Below are positions 52,746-61,087 of a stretch of 64,000 nucleotides of DNA, in pieces. The stretch is from NCBI RefSeq assembly GCF_035658495.1, contig NZ_CP141945.1, positions 186,001-250,000 of the forward strand. Reading direction: 5' to 3'. Position 1 is the first letter of the stretch, and the number at the start of each line of letters is the position of its first letter. The stretch is from Novosphingobium sp. RL4 (GTDB lineage Bacteria; Pseudomonadota; Alphaproteobacteria; Sphingomonadales; Sphingomonadaceae). The translations under genes were made by a program, and so were the position numbers. The notes under the pieces were generated by a model that did no database searches, had not been told where the DNA came from, and saw nothing but the letters and a program-made list of their open reading frames with translations.

Positions 52746-53471
52746 ATGACATCGACAGAGGCTGAACGGGCAACCGGCCGCAAGAGCGGCGAAAAGCGCC
52801 AGGTGGTGCGAAATACGGCAGAATGCCTGCGCAACCGGATATTTTCCCTTCCGCCCGGAGAGCAGATCGGCTCGCTCCCGGAGCTTGCCCGGGAGTTCGG
52901 CGTGGGCATCGTCACCGTTCAGCAGGCGGCGCGAATTCTCGAGCACGAGGGCCTGCTCGAAGTGAAACGCGGACCCGGCGGGGGCTACTACGGCAGGAGG
53001 CCGGGCCGGGCCGACCTTGAAAGAGTGCTCAGCGCCTATGTGAGAAGCGAAAAATCCTCCTGGCGGGAAGTGCTCGACATAACCTCGCTCCTGTTCAACC
53101 GCCTCTGCGCGGCATCGGCGCGCTGCAGCGATCAGCCGCTTCGAGACGAACTGCGCAAGGTCAGGCAACATATCGCGCAATGCGCCGATGACGCCCAGCT
53201 CGGGCCGCTTGAATCCGGGTTGCAGGAAACCCTGTTTCGCATGGTCGATCAGCCCTTGTTCGAACTGCTTACCCGCGTGGCGCTTGAAACCTCCCGCAAC
53301 ACCCACCCCGATGGACCGATGCAGGGGATGTTCGGGCTGGACCAGTGGAAGGCGGGACGGTTGAAGATCATCGATGCCATCCTGGAGCAGGACCCGGCGC
53401 TTGCGCGGTTCGAGGCGGATCGACAGAACCGGCAGACCCTTGTCGCGCTCTACGGGCTCGACGACATCTGA
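52746..53471 (+). CDS. GntR family transcriptional regulator
   Basis: 241 residues. The N-terminal winged helix of GntR type is clear: AECLRNRIFSLPPGEQIGSL, LAREFGVGIVTVQQAARILE and HEGLLEVKRGPGGGYYG (the wing). The C-terminal helical region (about 85-235) has the size and character of an FCD/FadR-type effector domain, although I cannot point to its metal ligands with certainty. These regulators usually bind an organic acid or CoA thioester and repress a neighbouring catabolic operon. It heads an operon with an aldehyde dehydrogenase and faces another, so both are likely targets. Confidence 0.9.
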   Translation: MTSTEAERATGRKSGEKRQVVRNTAECLRNRIFSLPPGEQIGSLPELAREFGVGIVTVQQAARILEHEGLLEVKRGPGGGYYGRRPGRADLERVLSAYVRSEKSSWREVLDITSLLFNRLCAASARCSDQPLRDELRKVRQHIAQCADDAQLGPLESGLQETLFRMVDQPLFELLTRVALETSRNTHPDGPMQGMFGLDQWKAGRLKIIDAILEQDPALARFEADRQNRQTLVALYGLDDI

Positions 53472-53522
53472 TCTGGTGAGACCATCCGCCCACTTTGCCG
53501 CGCGGCCTCCGGCGGCTAGGGC

Positions 53523-54950
53523 ATGGCGATGCAATACCGACTACTTCTCGACGGCCGCCTGAAACAGGGCGCTGCCGCAATGGACGTGCTCAATCCCGCA
53601 ACCGGCGAGGTGATCGCGGCAAGCGGATGCGCCGATGCGGCGCAGGCGGAGGAAGCCGTCGCCGCCGCGCTGCGCGCCTTTCCCGGCTGGCGCGCACGTT
53701 CGCAGGACGAGCGCGCCGCCTGCCTCGAAGCGATGGCACAGGCCCTTGCAGCCCGGAGCGAGGAATTCGCGCGCCTGCTGACGCAGGAACAGGGCAAGAC
53801 GCTGGCCGAGGCACGCGGCGAAGTCGAAGGGTCCATCGCCGCGCTGCACTACCATGCCGGGCTGCGACTGGAGCCCGTGGTCCTCAAGGAGAACCCTTCC
53901 GAGAGAGTGGTCGAGCAGCGCTATCCGCTCGGCGTCGTCATTGCGATCGTGCCGTGGAACTATCCGCTGCTGCTCCTCATGCTCAAGCTCGCTCCGGCGC
54001 TGCTCGCGGGCAATTGCGTTATCGCCAAACCCGCACCCACAACGCCGATTACGACGCTGCGCTTCGGCGAACTCGTCGCCGACCTGCTTCCGCCGGGCAC
54101 GTTCCAGACGCTGGGCGACCGCGGCGACCTTGGACCGGTGCTGACGGCACATCCCGATGTGGCTCATGTCAGCTTCACCGGTTCCACCGCAACCGGGCGC
54201 AAGGTACTTGCCAGCGCCGCGGGCACGCTCAAACGCTTCACGCTCGAACTGGGCGGCAACGACGCGGCGATCGTGCTGGACGATGCGGATATAGCCTCGG
54301 TTGCGCCACAGCTTTTTGCCGGTGCCACGGCCAATGCCGGTCAGATCTGTCTCGGCATCAAACGCATTTACGTCCACCGCGACAAGGCCGATGCGCTTTG
54401 CGAGGCGCTGGTCGAGCTGGCGCGTGCCGCCGTCATCGGCAATGGTCTGTCGGAAGACACCACACTGGGCCCGGTTCAGAACGCGGCCCAGCATGCCCGC
54501 CTGGGCGGCCTGCTGGAGGAAAGCCGAAGGCTCGGCCAGGTCCTCTGCGGCGGTGTGCTTCCGGACGGCCCGGGCTGGTTCGTTCCTCCCACCGTGGTGC
54601 GAGGGCTGCCGGACAATGCAAGGCTCGTGCGCGAGGAACAATTCGGTCCGCTGATCCCGGTCATGGCCTATGACAGCCTTGACGAGGCCGTCGCGCGCGC
54701 CAACGCCAGCGAATACGGGCTCGGCGCCTCAGTCTGGAGCGGCGACGTGACGCGCGGGATGGCCGTGGCGGAGCGGATCGACAGCGGCCTCGTCTGGGTG
54801 AACCGGGTGTTCGACCTGCCCTTCGAAGTCCCCCTTGGCGGCGCGCGGCAATCGGGCATGGGCCGCCATCAGGGACTTGCGGGTGTGGAGGAATTCACGC
54901 AGGCCCGCATCGTCAACGGCGCACTCCAGGTCATCGCTGAGAGGTCGTAA
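53523..54950 (+). CDS. Aldehyde dehydrogenase family protein
   Basis: 475 residues. Key motifs: VPWNYPLLLLMLKLAPAL (Asn), FTGSTATGRKVL, TLELGGNDAAIVLDDADI (Glu; Asn-Asp replaces the usual Lys after GG), and the nucleophile Cys in NAGQICLGIKR. The end VPLGGARQSGMGRHQG is standard. It is a different lineage from the aldehyde dehydrogenase at 51105, so the two probably act on different intermediates. It is followed by GGCT-like and bestrophin genes with overlapping ends. Confidence 0.92.
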   Translation: MAMQYRLLLDGRLKQGAAAMDVLNPATGEVIAASGCADAAQAEEAVAAALRAFPGWRARSQDERAACLEAMAQALAARSEEFARLLTQEQGKTLAEARGEVEGSIAALHYHAGLRLEPVVLKENPSERVVEQRYPLGVVIAIVPWNYPLLLLMLKLAPALLAGNCVIAKPAPTTPITTLRFGELVADLLPPGTFQTLGDRGDLGPVLTAHPDVAHVSFTGSTATGRKVLASAAGTLKRFTLELGGNDAAIVLDDADIASVAPQLFAGATANAGQICLGIKRIYVHRDKADALCEALVELARAAVIGNGLSEDTTLGPVQNAAQHARLGGLLEESRRLGQVLCGGVLPDGPGWFVPPTVVRGLPDNARLVREEQFGPLIPVMAYDSLDEAVARANASEYGLGASVWSGDVTRGMAVAERIDSGLVWVNRVFDLPFEVPLGGARQSGMGRHQGLAGVEEFTQARIVNGALQVIAERS

Positions 54951-55291
54951 TGTCGGATATCCTCCTTTTCTCCTACGGAACTCTCCGCCAGCACGAGGTC
55001 CAACTGGCGCTGTTCGGCAGGCTGGTGGAAGGCGAACCGGATGCGATACCGGGCTGGCGCCAGCGGATGATCGAGATCACCGACCCCGAAGTCATCGCCA
55101 AGAGCGGCACCCGCTGGCATCCCATGGTCGAACGGAGCACCGATCCCCAGGATGCCGTCGAAGGCACCCTGTTCCGCCTGTCCGAGGCCGATATCGCCGC
55201 CGCCGATGCCTATGAGGTCGATTACATCCGCAAGGAAGTGCGCCTGAAGTCAGGTACGCTCGCCTATATCTACGGGGACCCGGCGGAATGA
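54950..55291 (+). CDS. Gamma-glutamylcyclotransferase family (AIG2/GGCT-like) protein
   Basis: 113 residues of the small GGCT fold. The substrate loop LLFSYGTLRQHEVQ (the YGTL element) near the N-terminus and the catalytic-type acidic stretch VEGTLFRLSEADIAAADAYE match the family; the Glu in DAYEVDYIRKEV is the likely catalytic residue. Family members cleave gamma-glutamyl amides with release of 5-oxoproline, but many bacterial ones have no known substrate. Start codon overlaps the ALDH stop by one base (TAATG); its end overlaps bestrophin by 4 bases. Confidence 0.87.
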   Translation: MSDILLFSYGTLRQHEVQLALFGRLVEGEPDAIPGWRQRMIEITDPEVIAKSGTRWHPMVERSTDPQDAVEGTLFRLSEADIAAADAYEVDYIRKEVRLKSGTLAYIYGDPAE

Positions 55292-56184
55292 TTGTCCGCC
55301 CCAAGCCGGGACTTCGCGAGGTTGCCTTTGCGGTGCACGGCTCCATCCTGCCCCGCATTCTCGGCCGTTTGTTCTCGATCGCGGCGATCGGCGTGGTCGC
55401 AGTGCTGGCCGCAAGGTCGCATCCCGGCCTGTTCGCCCAGATCAGCGCGATCCCCTTCACCCTGATCGGGATCGCGCTTTCCATCTTCATGAGCTTTCGC
55501 AACAACGCCTGCTATGATCGCTGGTGGGAAGGAAGAAAGCTCTGGGGCTCGCTGGTCATCGCCTGCCGGTCCTTCGCCCGCCGCATCGCCACGCTGGACG
55601 AGGCAGACCGGCAGTTCCTGCTGAAGGGCTGCATCGGTTTCGCCGCCGGTCTCGCCGCCCGCCTGCGCGGCGGCGAGGAAGTGGCTGCGATAGCCGGCCC
55701 TTGCGGCCGGGGCACATGGAACGATGCCGTCAACCCGACGGACGCATTGCTGGTCCAGATGGGCCGCCGCTGCCTCGACCTCATGCAGCAGGAGCGGATC
55801 GGAGCGATCCACCATTCGCTGATCGAGGAACAGCTTCATCTCATGGCGCAGGTCCAGGCAGGCTGCGAGCGTATCGCGCAGACGCCGGTGCCCTTCAGCT
55901 ATTCGCTGCTGCTGCACCGCACCGCCTATATCTTCTGCCTGGCCCTGCCTTTCGCTCTGGCCGGATCGCTGGGCTGGTGGACGCTGCTGCCGGTGCTGCT
56001 GGTCAGCTACACATTCTTCGGGCTCGACGCATTGGGGGACGAACTGGAAGATCCCTTCGGCCTCGAGCCCAACGATCTCCCGCTCGATGCGATGGCCCGC
56101 ACGATCGAGCGCGAGATGTTAAGTGCGCTGGGCGAAACCGACCTGCCCGCACCGATCGCGGCGCGGGAGCACCGCCTCAGTTGA
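55288..56184 (+). CDS. Bestrophin-like ion channel family protein
   Basis: 298 residues. The first half begins IVRPKPGLREVAFAVHGSIL and has hydrophobic segments around 25-45, 55-70 and (second half) 215-255. The motif FMSFRNNACYDRWWEGRKLWG is the bestrophin/UPF0187 signature, the SFRNN..YDRWWEgR neck. Bacterial members are pentameric ion channels in the inner membrane, sodium- or anion-conducting depending on the protein. It is the last gene of the GntR-ALDH-GGCT operon, an odd partner for a catabolic regulator. Confidence 0.9.
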   Translation: MIVRPKPGLREVAFAVHGSILPRILGRLFSIAAIGVVAVLAARSHPGLFAQISAIPFTLIGIALSIFMSFRNNACYDRWWEGRKLWGSLVIACRSFARRIATLDEADRQFLLKGCIGFAAGLAARLRGGEEVAAIAGPCGRGTWNDAVNPTDALLVQMGRRCLDLMQQERIGAIHHSLIEEQLHLMAQVQAGCERIAQTPVPFSYSLLLHRTAYIFCLALPFALAGSLGWWTLLPVLLVSYTFFGLDALGDELEDPFGLEPNDLPLDAMARTIEREMLSALGETDLPAPIAAREHRLS

Positions 56185-56188
56185 TCGG

Positions 56189-57265
56189 TCAGCAGGTGAA
56201 GAAGCGGTTGAGCCCCAGCGCCTTGAGACCGCGCCGATACGTCATCGAACTCATGTCGGCGGGAATATGCGCCTCCTCAGCCGGATCGAGGGGCAGCCAT
56301 TCGGGCATCTGCGCCTCGACGATGGCCTTGTCCTCCTCGAAGATGCGCAAGTTGAAATCATAGACGTCCTGCACCGGCAGGTCGGTGTCGAAATTCCGGC
56401 CGATCGGCGCGAAGAGGCGCGTCACCCTGGCGGAAACCGGCGAAGCCGCATTCATGATGACAAGCCGGTCCTTGCCGGGGAAATGGATTTCCAGCGTTGC
56501 CGTGAACGGCAGATGGCAGCGGAAATGACGCAGCCAGTTGAAGCCCGGCACGCCGCGCTGCGACACGCCGATCGGATAGTTCCCCACGCTGCTCCAGTAT
56601 TCCGCCTCGAACCCGTAATCCGTGCGCCGGGGCGTATAAGTGGGCACTTCGGCATTGTCGGGATCGGCGAAGGTCGCATGGTGGACGAAAGCGAAGTGAG
56701 CGACATCGAGGAAGCCTTCGAGCTGACGGCCAGCAAAGCCGTTGATGTCGATCCATGGACAGACGATCTGCTGGAATTCCGGCTCGTCCCAATGGGGCAT
56801 GTCGGCAATGGCGCCGGGCGGAGGCGCGGTGTCTTCGGTATCGAGGCAGGTCCAGACGAGGCCATAGCGCTCCACACTGGGATAGGCCTTGAGGCTCAGC
56901 CGGGCCGGGATATCCCGCGAGGGATGTGCCGGCACATGGACGCATTTGCCGCCCTTCCCGAATGTCAGCCCGTGATAGGCGCAGACGACGCCGCCCTCCC
57001 CTGCGGTGCCCATGCTCAACGGCACGCCGCGATGAGGGCAGACATCAGGCGCGACGACGACCTCGCCATCGACACGATAGAGCACGAGAGGCTGGTCCAG
57101 CAGTTTGGCCCCGAGCGGCTTCTCGTCCACTTCACGGGACAGCGCGACCGGATGCCAGTGGCGGGCGAGGATGGCCCAGTCCTCCGGCTCGAAAGTGCAA
57201 CCGCGCGGTGGCACCGCCCCGGTTGTCGGTCGTTCTAAAGTGGCGGTGCTGGCGGCGGTGGTCAT
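56189..57265 (-). CDS. Rieske [2Fe-2S] ring-hydroxylating oxygenase, alpha subunit
   Basis: 358 residues. The Rieske cluster motif is complete: CPHRG followed 16 residues later by CAYHG, near residues 75-100. The mononuclear iron site is visible in EGFLDVAHFAFVHHATF (Asp, then two His four apart). The length fits single-component-type terminal oxygenases that hydroxylate or demethylate aromatic, heterocyclic or sterol-like compounds with a separate reductase; neither reductase nor ferredoxin gene is near. It is divergent from the M24 gene with a 7-bp inverted repeat between them, and may have its own operon. Confidence 0.9.
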   Translation of the reverse strand: MTTAASTATLERPTTGAVPPRGCTFEPEDWAILARHWHPVALSREVDEKPLGAKLLDQPLVLYRVDGEVVVAPDVCPHRGVPLSMGTAGEGGVVCAYHGLTFGKGGKCVHVPAHPSRDIPARLSLKAYPSVERYGLVWTCLDTEDTAPPPGAIADMPHWDEPEFQQIVCPWIDINGFAGRQLEGFLDVAHFAFVHHATFADPDNAEVPTYTPRRTDYGFEAEYWSSVGNYPIGVSQRGVPGFNWLRHFRCHLPFTATLEIHFPGKDRLVIMNAASPVSARVTRLFAPIGRNFDTDLPVQDVYDFNLRIFEEDKAIVEAQMPEWLPLDPAEEAHIPADMSSMTYRRGLKALGLNRFFTC

Positions 57266-57326
57266 GGGCAGGTATCCGGTTGCGAAAAGGCGGCTCCACC
57301 CATCCCGCGATCAGCCCTCTCTATCA

Positions 57327-57351
57327 AACGCAATGATTCACACGTTGCGTT
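57327..57351. promoter_or_regulatory. Inverted repeat between Rieske and M24 genes
   Basis: AACGCAA-N11-TTGCGTT, a perfect 7-bp repeat, lies in the 181-base divergent promoter region between the Rieske oxygenase and the M24 gene. It is a plausible operator for a regulator encoded elsewhere. Confidence 0.45.
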
Positions 57352-57446
57352 GCAAAAATAAGGTACCCCGTGATGCGAGCCGCTCTTGACGGCTAACCTG
57401 CAAGCCCGCCAAACGAGCGCCCCCGATCCCTTCCTGGAGCCCGTGC

Positions 57447-58112
57447 ATGTCCGCCACCCCTGCGAGCCGCGAAGCGGTGGGACCGCGCTACGACCTTGAT
57501 ACCATTCGCCGTGCCCAGGCCCGGTCCTGGCTTGCGCTGGAGAGGATTGCCGCCATCGTCCGGCCCGGAATGCGTGAAAGCGAGGTCCACGAGGCAGGCC
57601 GTGCCGTACTGGCGGAACTGGGCATGGAAATGTCCTGGCACCCCCTGCTGATCCGCTTCGGCGCCAATACACTCAAGATCTTCAGCGACCGTTCGCAGGG
57701 CGACGCCGTGCTGGCCGGAGACGATATTTTCTTCATCGACATGGGCCCCGTGTTCGACAGCCACGAAGGCGATGTGGGCGCGACTTTCACGGTGGGCGAC
57801 GATCCGGAGATGAAAGCCTGCGCCGCCGCCTCGAAACAGTTGTTCGAGCGCGTCCGCACCATCTGGAACGCGGGCGCGGTGACCGGCAGCGCACTTTACG
57901 ACCGCGCCGCGCAGGAAGCGCTGGCGATGGGATGGGAACTCAATCTCGACATTCGCGGACACCGCGTGAGCGACTATCCGCATTCGGTGCACAAGGGCGG
58001 GAACCTCGGAGATTTCGAAGCAGTGCCCGGCAAGGGACTGTGGATCCTGGAAATTCAGATCCGCCATCCAACCCGGCCGTTCGGCGCTTTCTACGAAGAC
58101 CTGCTGGTCTGA
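57447..58112 (+). CDS. M24 family metallopeptidase-like protein
   Basis: 221 residues, pita-bread fold only. All five metal-site residues of aminopeptidase P/methionyl aminopeptidase can be placed: Asp in FFIDMGPVF, Asp in HEGDVGATF, His in GHRVSDYPHSVHK, Glu in LEIQIRHP and Glu in FYEDLLV. The N-terminal creatinase-like domain of Xaa-Pro dipeptidases is absent, so it may be a small hydrolase with a non-peptide substrate in this catabolic island. Lies alone, ending at a terminator. Confidence 0.85.
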   Translation: MSATPASREAVGPRYDLDTIRRAQARSWLALERIAAIVRPGMRESEVHEAGRAVLAELGMEMSWHPLLIRFGANTLKIFSDRSQGDAVLAGDDIFFIDMGPVFDSHEGDVGATFTVGDDPEMKACAAASKQLFERVRTIWNAGAVTGSALYDRAAQEALAMGWELNLDIRGHRVSDYPHSVHKGGNLGDFEAVPGKGLWILEIQIRHPTRPFGAFYEDLLV

Positions 58113-58130
58113 CACGCCTTCGAAACGGCA

Positions 58131-58167
58131 AAGGCCCCGGAAGCAGGACGCTTCCAGGGCCTTTTTT
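58131..58167 (+). terminator. Intrinsic terminator after M24 gene
   Basis: AAGGCCC-C-GGAAGC and GCTTCC-A-GGGCCTT pair with one mismatch around AGGAC and end in a run of six T. It also lies just beyond the stop of the converging monooxygenase gene. Confidence 0.85.
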
Positions 58168-58182
58168 CGTAAAGCGGTGCGA

Positions 58183-59853
58183 TCAGGCGGTCGTTTCGGG
58201 AACGCCCGCACGCTCGAAGGCGATGCCGGGATAGTCCTGAGACGCGGCCTCTTCGCAGGCTTCGCGATAGGCCTTGAAACCACCGGTATACATGGTGAGC
58301 CCGCGCGATTTTCCCGCGATATTGGTGCCGGTGTACCAGGTCTTCGCCTTGGACACGAGCGTGCCTTCGGCAAGTCCCGCCACGAGGTCCATCCAGCCCT
58401 GCTCCGCCTCTCCCGTGGGTTCCATCGCGGTCAGGCCATGGGAGCGCATGTGGCTGATGGCGTCGGCGATCCAGTTCACGTTCTGCTCGTTGATCGTGAA
58501 GATGTTGGCAAGCGCCGAAGGTCCGTTGGGGCCGCAGATCATGAAGAGGTTCGGGAAGTCCTTCATCATCAGGCCTAGGTGCGAATGCGCGCCCCCCGAC
58601 CAGCGTTGATTGACCGTTTCTCCGCCGCGTCCCACCACGTCGAAAGCCATGAGCGCGCCGGTCAGCCCGTCGTAGCCGGTGGCGAGTATCAGCATATCCA
58701 GCTCGATCTCGCGGTCGCCCACCTTGATGCCGTTATCGGTGAGGGTGTGGATCGGCTCCCTGAAACAGTCCACCAGCCTGACGTGCGGCAAATTGAAGGC
58801 TTCGTAGTAGTGGGTGTCGAGGCAGGCCCGGCGTGCGAAGATCGGATAGCCGCGCGGCTTGAGCATTTCGGCGGTTTCGGGATCATTCACGACCTCGCCG
58901 ATCTTGCCGCGGACGAATTCGGCCACTTCCTCGTTCGCTTCCTCGTTCTGGAGAAGGTCCGAAAACGTGCCGAGGAAGGTGTGTCCGCCGTTCTTCCAGG
59001 CATCCTCCATCAAGGAAATGCGCTGCTCGGGCGGCACGCTGAAATAGGGCCGCGTGGACGAGGGACGCACCCCGCCAAGCGGACTGTTGCGCGCCGACGC
59101 GCGCATGGCGGGCAGGTGGCGCTTGATCTGTGCCTGGTACTCCGGCGTGTAGGCGTGATTACGCATCGGCATCGTGAAGCTCGGCGTGCGCTGGAACACC
59201 GTGAGTTCCTTCGCCTCCTGCGCCACCACCGGCACGATCTGGATACCGGTGGAGCCGACGCCGACCACGCCCACCCGCTTGCCCTCGTAGCTCACCGGCT
59301 CCTTCGGCCAGCGTCCCGAGTAATACAGTTCGCCCTTGAAGCTGCCGTTCGCCACGAATTCGGGCACCTTGGGCACCGAAAGCGGTCCCGTGGCCATGAC
59401 CGCGTAACTCGCCTCGAAGACCTTGCCGGTGTCGGTATGGAACTGCCAGACCTGACGGGCCTCGTCATAGGCCGCCCGCTCTACCCGCGTCCCGAACAGG
59501 TAATCCTTGCGCAGTTCGTGACGGTCGGCCACGAAATTGATGTATTCCAGGATTTCGGGCTGCGCTGCGAACTGTTCCGACCACGACCACTCCGCGTCCA
59601 CTTCCGGCGAGAAAGTGTAGCAGTAATCCACGGTCATCAGGTCGCACCGGGCGCCCGGATAGCGGTTCCAGTACCAGACCCCGCCGACATTGTCGCCCGC
59701 CTCGATGCCGAGCACCGAGAGGCCCATTTCGCGCAGCTTGTAGACCATGTAGAGGCCGCCGATGCCGGCGCCGACGACAACCGCGTCATAGGCGGCATCC
59801 ACCCGACCAGCGCTGTTTGCTTCAACCATTTTGCCCATCATCTCCCGGAGCAT
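58183..59853 (-). CDS. Baeyer-Villiger-like flavin monooxygenase with altered fingerprint
   Basis: 556 residues. Two Rossmann motifs (VVVGAGIGGLYM near 25 for FAD, VGVVGVGSTGIQIV near 194 for NADPH) and the GGVWYWNRYPGARCD element (57-71) match type I Baeyer-Villiger monooxygenases, which insert oxygen next to a ketone. The central fingerprint FxGxxxHxxxWP reads FKGELYYSGRWP (172-183), with Tyr178 in place of His. Several start codons (59853, 59838, 59829) are possible; GGGAG lies between them. Upstream on the same strand are acyl-CoA dehydrogenases, so a cyclic ketone intermediate is plausible. Confidence 0.9.
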   Translation of the reverse strand: MLREMMGKMVEANSAGRVDAAYDAVVVGAGIGGLYMVYKLREMGLSVLGIEAGDNVGGVWYWNRYPGARCDLMTVDYCYTFSPEVDAEWSWSEQFAAQPEILEYINFVADRHELRKDYLFGTRVERAAYDEARQVWQFHTDTGKVFEASYAVMATGPLSVPKVPEFVANGSFKGELYYSGRWPKEPVSYEGKRVGVVGVGSTGIQIVPVVAQEAKELTVFQRTPSFTMPMRNHAYTPEYQAQIKRHLPAMRASARNSPLGGVRPSSTRPYFSVPPEQRISLMEDAWKNGGHTFLGTFSDLLQNEEANEEVAEFVRGKIGEVVNDPETAEMLKPRGYPIFARRACLDTHYYEAFNLPHVRLVDCFREPIHTLTDNGIKVGDREIELDMLILATGYDGLTGALMAFDVVGRGGETVNQRWSGGAHSHLGLMMKDFPNLFMICGPNGPSALANIFTINEQNVNWIADAISHMRSHGLTAMEPTGEAEQGWMDLVAGLAEGTLVSKAKTWYTGTNIAGKSRGLTMYTGGFKAYREACEEAASQDYPGIAFERAGVPETTA

Positions 59854-59964
59854 TGACCCGCCGATTATGCGGGAGGGATGGTCGGTAATCCGACCGTTTG
59901 GAGCGATGCGGAGCCAAGATCACATCCGTGAACGCGGCCCCGCGAGATGCACGTCTCCCGCGCG

Positions 59965-61080
59965 TCAGGCGGCGCTTGCGAAGCGCGAAAGGTGATGCTC
60001 GGCAGAGCCGTAGGCGCAATCGAGCATCATCAGCCGCTTGAGGTGGTGGCTGATGACGAGTTCGTCCGAGAACCCGACGCCGCCGTGAAGCTGGACCGCC
60101 TGCCGCCCGACGTAGAGCCCGCATTGCCCCACGCGCACCTTGGCGGCGCTGACCGCGCGGCGGCGCTCGGCCACCGGCCGGTCGAGGCTGAGCGTTGCCC
60201 GGTAGGACATCGAACGCGCCTCTTCGAGGGCGATGGCCATGTCGACCGCCCGGTGCTGAAGCGCCTGGAACGTGCCGATGGCGACGCCGAACTGCTTGCG
60301 GGTGCGCAGGTATTCCAGCGTGGCCAGATGCGCCGCCTCCATCGAGCCGACCGCTTCCGCCAGGTTTGCACAGATCGCCCTGTCCACCGCCGCCTCGATG
60401 ACCGGCAAGGCCGATCCGGCGCGGCCAACGGGGATCGCACCGGTCACATTCTCGAAGCGCAGGCGCGCGTGGCGATGCTGGTCGATGGCCCGGAACCGCT
60501 CCACGGCAAGGCCGGGCGCGGCGGCGGGAACAAGAAACAGGCCGATGCCTTCCGCATCCCGCACATCTCCCCCCGTTCGCGCGGAAACGACGAACCAGTC
60601 GGCGCCTGCCCCATCCTCGACGTGAAGCTTCTCGCCGCTGAGCGTCCAGCCTTGTGGACCTTGCGTGGCGGAAAGACCGACATGGGACAGATCGTACCCA
60701 CCGCCCGCTTCGAGCAGCCCGGCCGCGGCGCGGGCACTGCCCTGCGCGATCGCCGCCAGTACGTCGGCAGCCGCCGGGTCGCCGCCGATCAGGGCGGGAA
60801 CCAGCACACTGCTCGCGACATAGGGGGCCGGCACGAGATGGCGGCCAAGGCCCTCCATCAGCGCCATGACGTCAACCGCCGATCCGCCAAGGCCGCCATC
60901 GGCCTCCGCGATGGGCAGCATCAGCCAGCCCAGCTCGGCCATCCGCGCCCATGTTTTCGCGGAGATTTCCTCGAAAGCGTCGATATGGCGAAGCCGCTCG
61001 GCCGCCGGCCAGAGGTCGCCGCCGAGACGGTCGGCGCTGTCCAGCAGCATGCGCTGCTCGTCGGAATATTCGAAGTTCAT
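59965..61080 (-). CDS. Acyl-CoA dehydrogenase family protein
   Basis: 371 residues from MNFEYSDEQRMLLDSADRL, a typical N-terminus. The middle domain and C-terminal helical region (LATLEYLRTRKQFGVAIGTF; GQAVQLHGGVGFSDELV-like segment) are present. The family's flavin motifs are weaker than in its neighbour, and the usual catalytic Glu position near the C-terminus is not obvious. Seven bases after a second acyl-CoA dehydrogenase gene. Such adjacent, unlike pairs often form alpha2-beta2 enzymes, as in steroid side-chain degradation. Confidence 0.9.
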   Translation of the reverse strand: MNFEYSDEQRMLLDSADRLGGDLWPAAERLRHIDAFEEISAKTWARMAELGWLMLPIAEADGGLGGSAVDVMALMEGLGRHLVPAPYVASSVLVPALIGGDPAAADVLAAIAQGSARAAAGLLEAGGGYDLSHVGLSATQGPQGWTLSGEKLHVEDGAGADWFVVSARTGGDVRDAEGIGLFLVPAAAPGLAVERFRAIDQHRHARLRFENVTGAIPVGRAGSALPVIEAAVDRAICANLAEAVGSMEAAHLATLEYLRTRKQFGVAIGTFQALQHRAVDMAIALEEARSMSYRATLSLDRPVAERRRAVSAAKVRVGQCGLYVGRQAVQLHGGVGFSDELVISHHLKRLMMLDCAYGSAEHHLSRFASAA

Positions 61081-61087
61081 GGCAGCC

